Assembly: GCA_903893945.1 (NCBI GenBank)
Contig: CAITOF010000006.1
Span: 94,298 to 158,297, forward strand
Direction of reading: 5' to 3'
Length of the DNA stretch: 64,000 bases
Source of the DNA: an uncultured Oxalobacteraceae bacterium
Lineage (GTDB): Bacteria; Pseudomonadota; Gammaproteobacteria; Burkholderiales; Burkholderiaceae_D
The notes beneath the pieces were generated by a model. The model was given only the letters and a program-made list of their open reading frames with translations. It did no database searches and was not told the origin of the DNA. The position numbers and the translations under genes were made by a program. Shown piece by piece: positions 40,601 to 48,058 of the stretch (positions are counted from its first letter, which is position 1; each line of letters starts with the position of its first letter).

Positions 40601-41655
40601 CTGAGCGTCTGGAGAAAAAGCGGCTGGATGAATTGAATGCCATCCGGTTGCTCGAGGCGCAGCAGGTACGTGACCAGCAGACGACCTTGCTGGCGTTGCA
40701 ACAGCAGCGTCTGGCCGAGGAAGCCAAAGCCAGGGCATGCGACGAACAGAAACAGAAGCAGCAACAGCATACCCAACTGGCCGCAGAACAATGCCTGATG
40801 GAAGCTGAAGCGAAACGACTGATAGTGGCAGACTGTGCGATTCAGGAACAGATTACGCTGGAAAGCCGGCATCATGCCGAAGCAGCCCGTCTGTGCCTTG
40901 AAGAAAAGCAGCAGCGCCTGCTTGATATCCAGGCATTGTCGGAAATGGAACAGGATAAATTCGCATTGGAACAAGCCCTGCGTCAGGAATTGAAAGTGAA
41001 ACTGGGTGCGTTACAGCAGCAGATAACATTGAGCAAGTCGAATGCAGCGCTCGAAAAACATCAAACGGAAGTCAATCTGGAACGTGCACAACTGGAAAAA
41101 CAGGCTGCGGCGTTGATGCAACAGCAGATCAACGAGCAGGAAGCCTTTATTGCAGCCGAAAAGCACCGTTTGATGCATGTGGCGAACGCGGCAGAACTGG
41201 CCGCCGAATTAGCCAGGAAAGAGCAGGAACTGGCACAGCAGGCCGCCATGGCGGTTCAGCAACAGCAGTCAGCACTGAATTCATTGCAGGCCGAAATCGA
41301 GCAGAATTCCAGACAGTCCGAACTGTTGCAAATGGAAGAAACCCAGAAACTGCAATCGGAATTGCAGGCTGCATCGGTATTGTCAAGTCAGTTATTTGAG
41401 CGCCTGTCGAACCAGCAGATAACCAGTAAAGAATGGCTACTGCGCGCCCAGCAGGTACTGGAAGAAGCGCCGGTGCCCACGCAGGCGCCCGGACCCCGCT
41501 CGGCTTACCGAAAAGTGGGGAATGTCATGGCCGGCATTGCGTTGATCGTCGGAATCACCGGTACCACCTCGTTTGTTGAAAGTTCGCCGATTTCCATGGT
41601 GGCCCAGTCCAGTGGCGCTCACCTTAAAATGTCGTATGAGCTCGGTGCCAAATAA
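37678..41655 (+). CDS. 1,325-residue proline-free coiled-coil protein with C-terminal membrane segment
   Basis: I do not recognise a named family. An acidic N-terminus (about 20 residues) is followed by more than 1,200 residues almost entirely of Glu, Gln, Ala, Leu, Lys and Arg. Reading the whole chain I find no Pro before about residue 1262 (EEAPVPTQAPGP) and only a handful of Gly, so one continuous helix or coiled coil is likely. Repeating phrases of the type AEQRLxxAxEAA and LxxEQQAxxLA recur without a strict period. At about 1280-1300 lies one hydrophobic segment (VMAGIALIVGITGTTSFV), then a 25-residue tail. No signal peptide is seen, so it could be tail-anchored with the coil in the cytoplasm. 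A GGGAG ribosome-binding site precedes the ATG. It is monocistronic and convergent with the helicase gene. A scaffold, cytoskeletal or TolA-like spacer role would fit but is untested. Confidence 0.85.
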   Translation: MDTEHSKIDDDEESHENSHNAERVMDLKSIRAAISRVEAEARATVAAESRAFAQARARAVAEDRAELDNQALLEAEQVLELEEQAKLASKSRLQAEQQARLAQQMRLVATQNELQAIEARVKVDAEAAQASKQRQEMEKEAKQKAIEQINLEKSLTEYARQAGEKFKNQADLAREQFALLSETEHAAKQEAIARALSESKLLELAKTGQKLESTEKNRVEALVETQEKLLALRAEREMSQSAALKLSLENASTEVWALEQAKARANALKEQQEIYKTRRESEQAATLLIEERIKAEYDMQLAAERRLQAEKEAATTAQARKLAEHKLTSIAEQRIATEKKLLEQAWQQVEQEQKAEQAARQRQLYEAETIEKARLREEAEQQAAQLAYDQSQSEARAKELAEQRLQLAQEAALAAKAQVYAEQVQQAAQAEQTRLQRENSQVKEQQAEQTKQLVAIERQQVEAMKKAAEQAELQRQNKQRLLEKEEQQAATLAAQNQVLQMQEQAMIAAHSIHAVQYRAAKIITQEHVALSVLKHREAQALVEQSQKSVLLAELQRQRVQKEQNTLLLLQDKARAEQKRQQSADAVAIATEQKIAEELRLHDLNQQRCLAEQEHHDALREQTEEQQKIVLARQAQAKSEQYQLAQLQLQTQAERMKAAAALEQTRQSVKLSKIKLQQAQAEQQAAQALAGKCQAEQQLNEQIQLKRAAELKRAGELQQLTEQEKATYQAILEATRLNNERLLAATAQLELRKKALFVAQLNHKTAVDLLAKEQENLILEQQEKHAIEQKLAAQKEHQKWVALRLEQEQKSSELAQQSCQEEQAANRVATQVNDQKLALLRQNEQLRKSHQQQLELLQRKTDEAKQLALQALKRNESEQALIVKMNQAQALIDQRIAANKALEQTRDQRIEEEKQAILLVEQRVQAEKELLALNQQRNRAEQEARQQLEAQHAEQQTRIAHIEKLHRINMRLAQRSERLEKKRLDELNAIRLLEAQQVRDQQTTLLALQQQRLAEEAKARACDEQKQKQQQHTQLAAEQCLMEAEAKRLIVADCAIQEQITLESRHHAEAARLCLEEKQQRLLDIQALSEMEQDKFALEQALRQELKVKLGALQQQITLSKSNAALEKHQTEVNLERAQLEKQAAALMQQQINEQEAFIAAEKHRLMHVANAAELAAELARKEQELAQQAAMAVQQQQSALNSLQAEIEQNSRQSELLQMEETQKLQSELQAASVLSSQLFERLSNQQITSKEWLLRAQQVLEEAPVPTQAPGPRSAYRKVGNVMAGIALIVGITGTTSFVESSPISMVAQSSGAHLKMSYELGAK

Positions 41656-41670
41656 GCGCCGCTCGCGGTT

Positions 41671-43047
41671 CTAACCACGTCCCCGATTACCACTGCTGCC
41701 TCTGCGCGCGGTCAGACTCGGTAATCCGCCCGCGGCGGGGCGTGGGCCCGATGCCGGCCTGGCCGGTGTTGCGGACCGGCTTGCGGTCGATTTAACGGCG
41801 CCAGACGGTGCCGTTTTCCGGGGCGATGCGGGTCCCGGGCGCTGGTTGCGCTGGGCCGGATGACTGCGCAACTGTATCGGTTGCGGCTTGGCATACGGGT
41901 CTGGCTCAAAACCCGGAACGACTTCACTGACTATTTTACGTTTAATGAATTTCTCTATATCGGCCAGAAGTTTCAGTTCATCCACACATACCAGCGATAC
42001 AGCTTCTCCGCCGGCGCCGGCGCGACCGGTCCGCCCGATACGATGCACATAGTCTTCCGGGACATTGGGCAAATCATAATTCACGACATGCGGCAACTGA
42101 TCGATGTCGATTCCGCGCGCCGCAATATCGGTGGCAACCAGCACCTGTAGCTGTCCGTCTTTAAATTCGGCGAGCGCTTTGGTACGCGCCGACTGACTCT
42201 TGTTGCCATGGATTGCCATCGACGTGATCTCGGCTTTTCCGAGTTGCTCCACCAGTTTGTTGGCACCGTGCTTGGTACGTGTAAACACCAGCACCTGGGT
42301 CCATTTCAGGGTTTTGACCAGATGGGAAAGCAGCACATGTTTCCTGTCGCGATCGACAGGGTGAATTTTTTGTGTGATAACGTCAACTGTCGAGTTGCGT
42401 CGAGCCACTTCAATCATGGCAGGTGAATTCAGCAGACGGTCGGTTAATTCTTTGATCTCATTGGAAAAAGTCGCAGAGAAAAGCAGGTTTTGACGTTTGG
42501 GAGGCAAAAGTGCCAGGATTTTTTTGATGTCCTTGATGAAGCCCATGTCCAGCATACGGTCCGCTTCGTCGAGCACCAGAATTTTGATCTGGGTCAGGTC
42601 GATGGTTTTCTGACCGATATGGTCCAGCAGGCGGCCCGGGGTGGCGACCAGAATATCAACGCCGGTCTTTAATAATTTGATTTGCGGATTTATGCCGACA
42701 CCACCAAAAATAACGCCCGATGTCAAGGGGAGATATTTGCCGTAGGTCTGCACGCTGGCTTCGACCTGGGCAGCCAGTTCGCGTGTCGGGGTGAGGATTA
42801 AAGCCCGGATCGGGCGACGTCCAGACGCTGCGCCGGTTTGCCGGGTGTCGGCCATCAACCGATGTAACAGCGGGAGGGTGAAGCCTGCTGTTTTGCCGGT
42901 CCCGGTTTGTGCTCCGCCCAATAAATCCTGGCCGGTCAGTACGGCCGGTATCGCCTGTAATTGAATCGGTGTGGGTGTGGTATAGCCGTGTTCGCTGACA
43001 GCGCGAACGATTTCGTCGGCCAAACCGAGTTCGGAAAATGTGGTCAT
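41671..43047 (-). CDS. rhlE: DEAD-box ATP-dependent RNA helicase, RhlE type
   Basis: Unwinds RNA in ribosome assembly and decay. The 458 residues carry the Q motif ([28 protein letters not shown] written across 2-29), motif [12 protein letters not shown], Ia PTRELAAQV, the DEAD motif as [12 protein letters not shown] in LLFSATFS, and C-terminal motifs [12 protein letters not shown] and [10 protein letters not shown]. The tail after about 370 is basic and Ser/Pro/Arg/Gly-rich and ends in [11 protein letters not shown], as in RhlE-like helicases. Its stop lies 15 bases from that of the convergent coiled-coil gene. Confidence 0.93.
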   Translation of the reverse strand: MTTFSELGLADEIVRAVSEHGYTTPTPIQLQAIPAVLTGQDLLGGAQTGTGKTAGFTLPLLHRLMADTRQTGAASGRRPIRALILTPTRELAAQVEASVQTYGKYLPLTSGVIFGGVGINPQIKLLKTGVDILVATPGRLLDHIGQKTIDLTQIKILVLDEADRMLDMGFIKDIKKILALLPPKRQNLLFSATFSNEIKELTDRLLNSPAMIEVARRNSTVDVITQKIHPVDRDRKHVLLSHLVKTLKWTQVLVFTRTKHGANKLVEQLGKAEITSMAIHGNKSQSARTKALAEFKDGQLQVLVATDIAARGIDIDQLPHVVNYDLPNVPEDYVHRIGRTGRAGAGGEAVSLVCVDELKLLADIEKFIKRKIVSEVVPGFEPDPYAKPQPIQLRSHPAQRNQRPGPASPRKTAPSGAVKSTASRSATPARPASGPRPAAGGLPSLTARRGSSGNRGRG

Positions 43048-43089
43048 GGCAATGCCTAAGTTTTGCAGCAGATTGAGAGAGATGACGGA

Positions 43090-43881
43090 TTAAGCGTAAG
43101 GCTTCAGGATATTGACCATTTGCGCAAATACTTTGGGTGTCGCCGAGATGATGTCGCCTTTGTACAGGTAATCGGATTCACCTTCAAAGGTGCCGGTAAT
43201 ACCGCCTGCTTCAGTGACGACCAGAGCGCCCGCGGCGATGTCCCACGGCTTCAGATTTTTCTCAAAAAAACCATCCAGACGGCCGACGGCAACATACGCC
43301 AGATCCAGCGCAGCCGAGCCCGGTCGACGCAAGCCCTGGCATTTGCCTGACATTGCTTTGAACATGGGAATATAGTTCTCGATTTCCGCTTCATTCCGAA
43401 ATGGAAAGCCCGTACCGATTAATGAATCAGCGAGTTTGTCCCGTTTTGATACGCGAATTCGTTTATCATTCAGGAACGCACCGGCACCCTTGGTGGCGGC
43501 AAATAATTCATTGCGGGTCGGGTCAAAAATGACCGCCTGCGTCATGACGCCGTTATGTTGCAGGGCGATGGACACACAGTATTGCGGGAAGCCGTGCAAA
43601 AAATTGGTTGTACCGTCGAGCGGATCAATAATCCAGACAAATTCGCTCTGATCGGTGAGATTTTTGGATGAGCCCGACTCTTCCGCCAGAACGGCATGCG
43701 TCGGGTAGGCCGCGGTCAGGGTTTCAATAATGGCAGCTTCAGCCGCTTTATCGACTTCGGAAACAAAATCGTTATGCTGTTTTTCAGTGGGTTCAATACG
43801 ATCCAGATCGAACGAGGCGCGGTTGATGATGGTCGCGCCGCGGCGCGCGGCTTTTATCGCCGTATTGAGCATAGGATGCAT
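43090..43881 (-). CDS. suhB: inositol-1-monophosphatase family protein SuhB
   Basis: Mg2+-dependent phosphatase fold; bacterial SuhB also joins the rRNA antitermination complex with NusA. The 263 residues match. Metal-binding motifs are [31 protein letters not shown] and, near the C-terminus, [17 protein letters not shown]. The N-terminus [22 protein letters not shown] is typical. It is divergent from trmJ across 212 bases, the conserved suhB/trmJ arrangement in this group. Confidence 0.95.
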   Translation of the reverse strand: MHPMLNTAIKAARRGATIINRASFDLDRIEPTEKQHNDFVSEVDKAAEAAIIETLTAAYPTHAVLAEESGSSKNLTDQSEFVWIIDPLDGTTNFLHGFPQYCVSIALQHNGVMTQAVIFDPTRNELFAATKGAGAFLNDKRIRVSKRDKLADSLIGTGFPFRNEAEIENYIPMFKAMSGKCQGLRRPGSAALDLAYVAVGRLDGFFEKNLKPWDIAAGALVVTEAGGITGTFEGESDYLYKGDIISATPKVFAQMVNILKPYA

Positions 43882-44052
43882 AGAATTTCCGTTAAAATGT
43901 CAGCTTACGTGTCCATCTACCTGGAGGGGATAGTTCATAGTAGTGAAAGGGCACGTAAAAATAAAGAACTCCGTGCCTGTAAAAAACGCGAACTGACGTC
44001 TTCAAAAGCACAATTTAACGCGTATTTTAACCGATATACCTTCTTTACTCAA

Positions 44053-44080
44053 TTTACGGGTTTTTGCCCGTCGATATAAT
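44053..44080 (+). promoter_or_regulatory. candidate sigma70 promoter of trmJ
   Basis: A -10 TATAAT at 44075-44080 pairs with TTTACG at 44053-44058 across 16 bases. The trmJ ATG at 44094 would be only about 7 bases from the expected transcription start, so the transcript would be nearly leaderless, consistent with the absence of a clear ribosome-binding site. Confidence 0.6.
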
Positions 44081-44093
44081 CAATTAAAAGCAG

Positions 44094-44840
44094 ATGCAGA
44101 ATTCACCTTTCAGCCGGTTACGCTTTGTCTTGGTCGAAACCAGCCATCCCGGCAACGTGGGTTCCGTCGCCAGAGCCATGAAAACCATGGGTTTCAGCAA
44201 TCTGTACCTGGTCAATCCGCGCATCGCCGACGTGGTTCATCATCCGGAAGCGATTGCACTGGCCAGTGGTGCGACCGATATTCTGGAGGCGGCCGTCATT
44301 GTTCATACGCTGCAGGAGGCCCTGGCGGGCTGCGAACTGGCTGCAGCCGTCAGTGCCCGATTGCGGGAGTTTTCGCCCCCGGTGCTTGAGCCGCCTGAAT
44401 TTGCCGAGCGGTTTGTTCAGGTGACCGCCGGTTCGGCTTCCGGGTTTGCAGCGCTCGTGTTCGGTAATGAACGGACCGGACTTCCGAATCATCTGGTGGA
44501 AAAATGCCCGTTTCTGGTGACCATTCCGGCCAATCCCGATTATTCATCGCTGAATCTGGCACAGGCGGCGCAGGTTTTGGCCTACGTGTGCCGTTATCAG
44601 AGCAAGGTTGCTGCCGTGCATGGCCAAGAAATTGGTTTTAAAGGTAGTTTGGCAAATTTAGCCGATGTTGATGCTATGTTCGAGCATCTTGAGCGAGGTT
44701 TAATTGCGATTGATTTTATTGACCCGGCCAGCCCCAAAAAATTGATGTCCCGGCTGCGGCGATTATTTGCAAGAACGCAACTGGAAGTCGAGGAAGTGAA
44801 TATTTTGCGTGGTATGGCAAAAAAAATGTTGGACAAATAA
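44094..44840 (+). CDS. trmJ: tRNA (cytidine/uridine-32-2'-O)-methyltransferase TrmJ
   Basis: SPOUT-class methyltransferase that modifies position 32 in the anticodon loop of several tRNAs. The 248 residues show the N-terminal motif RFVLVETSHPGNVGSVARAMKTMGFSNLYLVNP, motif 2 ALVFGNERTGLPN and the knot region FLVTIPANPDYSSLNLAQAAQVLAYVCR. The short C-terminal helical extension is normal for TrmJ. The 228-base gap after it, to the frame of the FimV-like gene, holds no recognised feature. Confidence 0.95.
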   Translation: MQNSPFSRLRFVLVETSHPGNVGSVARAMKTMGFSNLYLVNPRIADVVHHPEAIALASGATDILEAAVIVHTLQEALAGCELAAAVSARLREFSPPVLEPPEFAERFVQVTAGSASGFAALVFGNERTGLPNHLVEKCPFLVTIPANPDYSSLNLAQAAQVLAYVCRYQSKVAAVHGQEIGFKGSLANLADVDAMFEHLERGLIAIDFIDPASPKKLMSRLRRLFARTQLEVEEVNILRGMAKKMLDK

Positions 44841-45068
44841 ATGCTGTGAGTCAATAATGTTAATCATTAGCAAAAGATTATGGAATTAAGTATTCCTGCG
44901 GCTGTTGTTTCTCCAAATTTTATTCCTGAAGTTTCAGTTATTTACGACGAATGAAAGCTATCATCATTCGAAAAATAGTGGCTATTTTATAAGTATTGGT
45001 GCGAGACCCCAATTGGCTCAATTTCAATTTATAAACGGTGTTTAATTGGCGTCCGGCAGGAGATTATT

Positions 45069-46862
45069 ATTATTATTCAGATTAAACGTCATTTTCCGAT
45101 AAGTGTAGTTGCGTTGGCGTGCTTGACATTGTGTTATTCAACCGCGTTTGCCATAGGCCTGGGCGAGGCGTCGTTACGCTCGGGTCTGGGTAGTGCCCTG
45201 TTCCTGCAGGTGCCGATGACCGGTGCCAGCGAAGACATTCTGGTGCCAAGCTGTATCAGATCCAGAATTGAATCGATGGACGGTGAACTTATTGAGGTTC
45301 CCCGGGTTGAATTTGTCCTGCCTGGTCAGACGGGTCGAGCGGTATTGATCAATCTGGTGTCGAAAAAGTTAATGGCCGAACCGGCGATTAAAGTTACCGT
45401 GACCATGGTCTGCGGCACGACGCTTCAACGTGAGTATGATCTGTTGCTCGATTATGCTGAATCCCCGCTGGCTGCACCTTTAATCAGGGAAGTGACCCCG
45501 GCCGCGCCACAAACTGGCGCCGCTGATCTGGCTCAACCTGTCAGCAACAGCCACCGGCGAGCCACACAGGCCGCCGCAGAATACACGGCAAATCCGGACG
45601 CGATCCACACCAGAGCGCGCGACGTGGACCGCGCTGCTGCAACCAAAAAATCATCGCGAAAATCAGGGCACAAGGAAGCGGCCGGTCGCGATGTGTTAAA
45701 GGTTGACAATGAGAGCAGCACTGCGGAACCGGATCTGCGGCTTTCATCGACATTATCCGAGCCGACCCCGCAAAATCTGGAACAGTTGCGAACTGAAGAA
45801 AACCGGCTGGCACAAGCCCGCTACGCCGCGGTGTTAAGAGGTGAAGACCCGTTAGCGGCAGCGCAAAATGATATCAGGGCTGAAGAGCTGAAAATTAAAA
45901 ATCTGCAGACTGAATTGGACCGTATCAAGCAACAGAATACGGTCAGGGAAAGCAAGGAAATACATGGCTCGCCGTTGTTGACTGGTTTGATCGTCTCGGT
46001 TACGGCGCTGGTTCTGGCGTTGATTGCCCTGGTGGCACTTGCCATACGGCGTTCACGTCAAAATAATACCTCGACCTGGTGGGATACCACGGCCGAGCAG
46101 AAAAAAAATGTAGTGGATATTGTCGATTATCTGCAAACCAGCGCGGAAAAAGGCAATCTGGATCCCGGGCCGATAACGGCGACTCGTTCAACCGAGGCGG
46201 CCGAAGCCATCGTGCCGGAAAAGCCTGCTGATGCGCCGGTCCGGAAAGTCGTATCCGCCACGCAGGTAAGACGTTCAGGACTACCTTTGCTGGAAGACAC
46301 GAATAGCAGTTCATTCAATTTCTTCAGCAATCGAGGTCAGTCGATACAGATCGAAGAAATTTCGGATATCACGCAGGAAGCGGAATTCTGGATGTCGGTC
46401 AACGATCCGCATCGCGCCATCGAAATTCTGGAACCGCAAAGCCGCGACGAAAATCCGACCACGCCAGTCACCTGGCTGTATCTGCTGGATCTGTATCGCC
46501 TTGTGGGTGATGAAGAAAATTACACTGATTTGCGCCAGCGTTTCAAGCATAAATTCAACGCCAAAGTGCCGAATTACCAGGAAGAGGTCGTGCAGCAGAA
46601 CGTCCGTTATTTTGAAGATTTCCCCCATCTTGTCGCAAACTGCTGTGCGTTCTGGCAGACCGACGAAATCGTCAGTTATCTGGAATCATTGCTGATTGAC
46701 GATCGCGAAGGAGAGCGGATAGGGTTTGATTTGCCTGTGTACCGTGATATTCTGTTTTTGCTGAGTATCTGCGGTGAAATCAAACGGCAAAAATCGGTGT
46801 TAAGCAAACCGCCGGCGATACTCGATGATACGCCAGGGGGCAGTTCACCGGCAACCACCTGA
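45069..46862 (+). CDS. FimV-like type IV pilus assembly protein, probably with an ATT start codon
   Basis: Inner-membrane protein of the FimV kind that supports pilus assembly and polar organisation. The mature start AIGLGEASLRSGLGSALFLQVPM resembles FimV. A middle region has a coiled coil (LEQLRTEENRLAQARYAAVLRGEDPLA), then a membrane helix (LLTGLIVSVTALVLALIALVALAI), then a cytoplasmic FimV-like C-terminal part with tetratricopeptide-like segments. I see no LysM domain. The frame is open from 44979 but has no ATG, GTG or TTG before a TTG at 45114, which would cut the signal peptide. A CAGGAG at 45057-45062 sits 6 bases before an ATT at 45069 in an ATT5 repeat; that start gives IIQIKRHFPISVVALACLTLCYSTAFA, a convincing signal peptide. 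The TTG at 45114 is the alternative. Confidence 0.8.
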   Translation: MIIQIKRHFPISVVALACLTLCYSTAFAIGLGEASLRSGLGSALFLQVPMTGASEDILVPSCIRSRIESMDGELIEVPRVEFVLPGQTGRAVLINLVSKKLMAEPAIKVTVTMVCGTTLQREYDLLLDYAESPLAAPLIREVTPAAPQTGAADLAQPVSNSHRRATQAAAEYTANPDAIHTRARDVDRAAATKKSSRKSGHKEAAGRDVLKVDNESSTAEPDLRLSSTLSEPTPQNLEQLRTEENRLAQARYAAVLRGEDPLAAAQNDIRAEELKIKNLQTELDRIKQQNTVRESKEIHGSPLLTGLIVSVTALVLALIALVALAIRRSRQNNTSTWWDTTAEQKKNVVDIVDYLQTSAEKGNLDPGPITATRSTEAAEAIVPEKPADAPVRKVVSATQVRRSGLPLLEDTNSSSFNFFSNRGQSIQIEEISDITQEAEFWMSVNDPHRAIEILEPQSRDENPTTPVTWLYLLDLYRLVGDEENYTDLRQRFKHKFNAKVPNYQEEVVQQNVRYFEDFPHLVANCCAFWQTDEIVSYLESLLIDDREGERIGFDLPVYRDILFLLSICGEIKRQKSVLSKPPAILDDTPGGSSPATT

Positions 46863-46921
46863 GCCGGTCGAGTGACAATCGCCCCGGATGCTGGCAATTG
46901 AACCGCTAAGCACCCGGTCAC

Positions 46922-47725
46922 TCAGACAGCGCGTCGCATTTTCTCGATTTTGTAATTTTTTTCCACTTTGGGTGGTTTTGTTAATTTTACAATGGCCATC
47001 GTGCAGTTGTCGCCACGGCCGTGCGCGCGTTCCCGGGCCTTGTTGATCAGCATTTCAGAGGCAACCCGTGGTGAATTGACGGAAACCACGGCGCCCAGTT
47101 CCCTGTCGGTGAAGTAGTGCCACAGGCCGTCGGAGCACAGCAGGAACGAATCATCCGGCTTTAAGTCGTTATATTCGCTGATGGTAATGTAGGGTTCTGC
47201 GGTGCTCGAACCCAGGACATTGACCAGAATATTGGACAGCGTGTGTGTTTTTGCTTCTTCAGCGGTAATTTTATTTTCAGCGACCAGTTTTTCAACGTAG
47301 GAATGATCCAGGGTGCGTTCGATCAGGTTTGCGCCATGAAAGCGGTACAGGCGCGAATCGCCAACATGTGCCCAAACAGCACGTTTGTTGGGTGTGATGA
47401 TCAGGATCACCAATGTACTGTGTGGCTCTTTTTCGGCGGATATCCCTGACAGTTGAATCACCGTGTGTGATTCGTGGACAATTCGCTCTATTAAATTTAT
47501 GACATCGTCCTCGGTGCCAAATTCCTCAAATAACTGTTGGGCCGAGCGGATAACCTGTTCGGCTGCCAAAGCGCCGCCGCTTTTGCCCCCCATGCCGTCA
47601 GCCAGTACCGCCATCATATAGCCGGGAGCTCTGGGGGCGGCAAATAAACCCGCGCGATCCTGCTGTTCCTTGCGGTCACCAAGGTGTTGGCCCGTTCCGG
47701 CTTCAATTTTATAATGTTGGCTCAT
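46922..47725 (-). CDS. PP2C-type Ser/Thr protein phosphatase
   Basis: Metal-dependent protein phosphatase of the PrpC/Stp group, 267 residues, soluble. The metal-binding motifs are VLADGMGGKSGG, VWAHVGDSRLYRF, LLCSDGLWHYF and GRGDNCTMAIVKL. The early GDRKEQQDRAGLF is the first PP2C acidic motif. Relatives reverse Hanks-type kinase action or regulate type VI secretion; no kinase or type VI gene is in the window. It is convergent with the FimV-like gene and divergent from the DUF465 gene. Confidence 0.93.
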   Translation of the reverse strand: MSQHYKIEAGTGQHLGDRKEQQDRAGLFAAPRAPGYMMAVLADGMGGKSGGALAAEQVIRSAQQLFEEFGTEDDVINLIERIVHESHTVIQLSGISAEKEPHSTLVILIITPNKRAVWAHVGDSRLYRFHGANLIERTLDHSYVEKLVAENKITAEEAKTHTLSNILVNVLGSSTAEPYITISEYNDLKPDDSFLLCSDGLWHYFTDRELGAVVSVNSPRVASEMLINKARERAHGRGDNCTMAIVKLTKPPKVEKNYKIEKMRRAV

Positions 47726-47823
47726 AACTCTGCTTAGATTAAACTTATATACGTAACCAATTATTCAACGTAAATTATTACATGTAAACGCCCACATATC
47801 ATTAACTTTCTCTAAAGAAATCT

Positions 47824-48024
47824 ATGAGTGATCATACCGAGATACAAAAACGCATCACAATACTATCTGTTGAGCATCGCGATCTGGACGTTGTCATTGA
47901 AGCTTTGATTTTAGCTGGTCACACAGATGAATTACAATTACAGCGATTAAAAAAACGCAAACTTCAATTAAAAGATCACATCAAACTGTTACAAATGCAG
48001 TTAATCCCGGATGTGCCGGCCTGA
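47824..48024 (+). CDS. DUF465 (YdcH-like) small helical protein
   Basis: A 66-residue helical hairpin of the DUF465 family. The family pattern is visible: HTEIQKRITILSVEHRDLDVVIEAL, then DELQLQRLKKRKLQLKDHI. The function of the family is unknown. It lies 34 bases before the helicase gene and may share its transcript. Confidence 0.88.
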   Translation: MSDHTEIQKRITILSVEHRDLDVVIEALILAGHTDELQLQRLKKRKLQLKDHIKLLQMQLIPDVPA

Positions 48025-48058
48025 CACACAACCTAGTAAATATTGATTAAAGCAGATT

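Noticed and set aside
40315..40974. Long open frame on the minus strand inside the coiled-coil gene
   Set aside because: It is Phe/Leu/Gln-rich, as expected for the antisense of Glu/Gln/Lys-rich codons. It has no ribosome-binding site and no family motif. Several similar antisense frames across 37.7-41.6 kb were dropped for the same reason.
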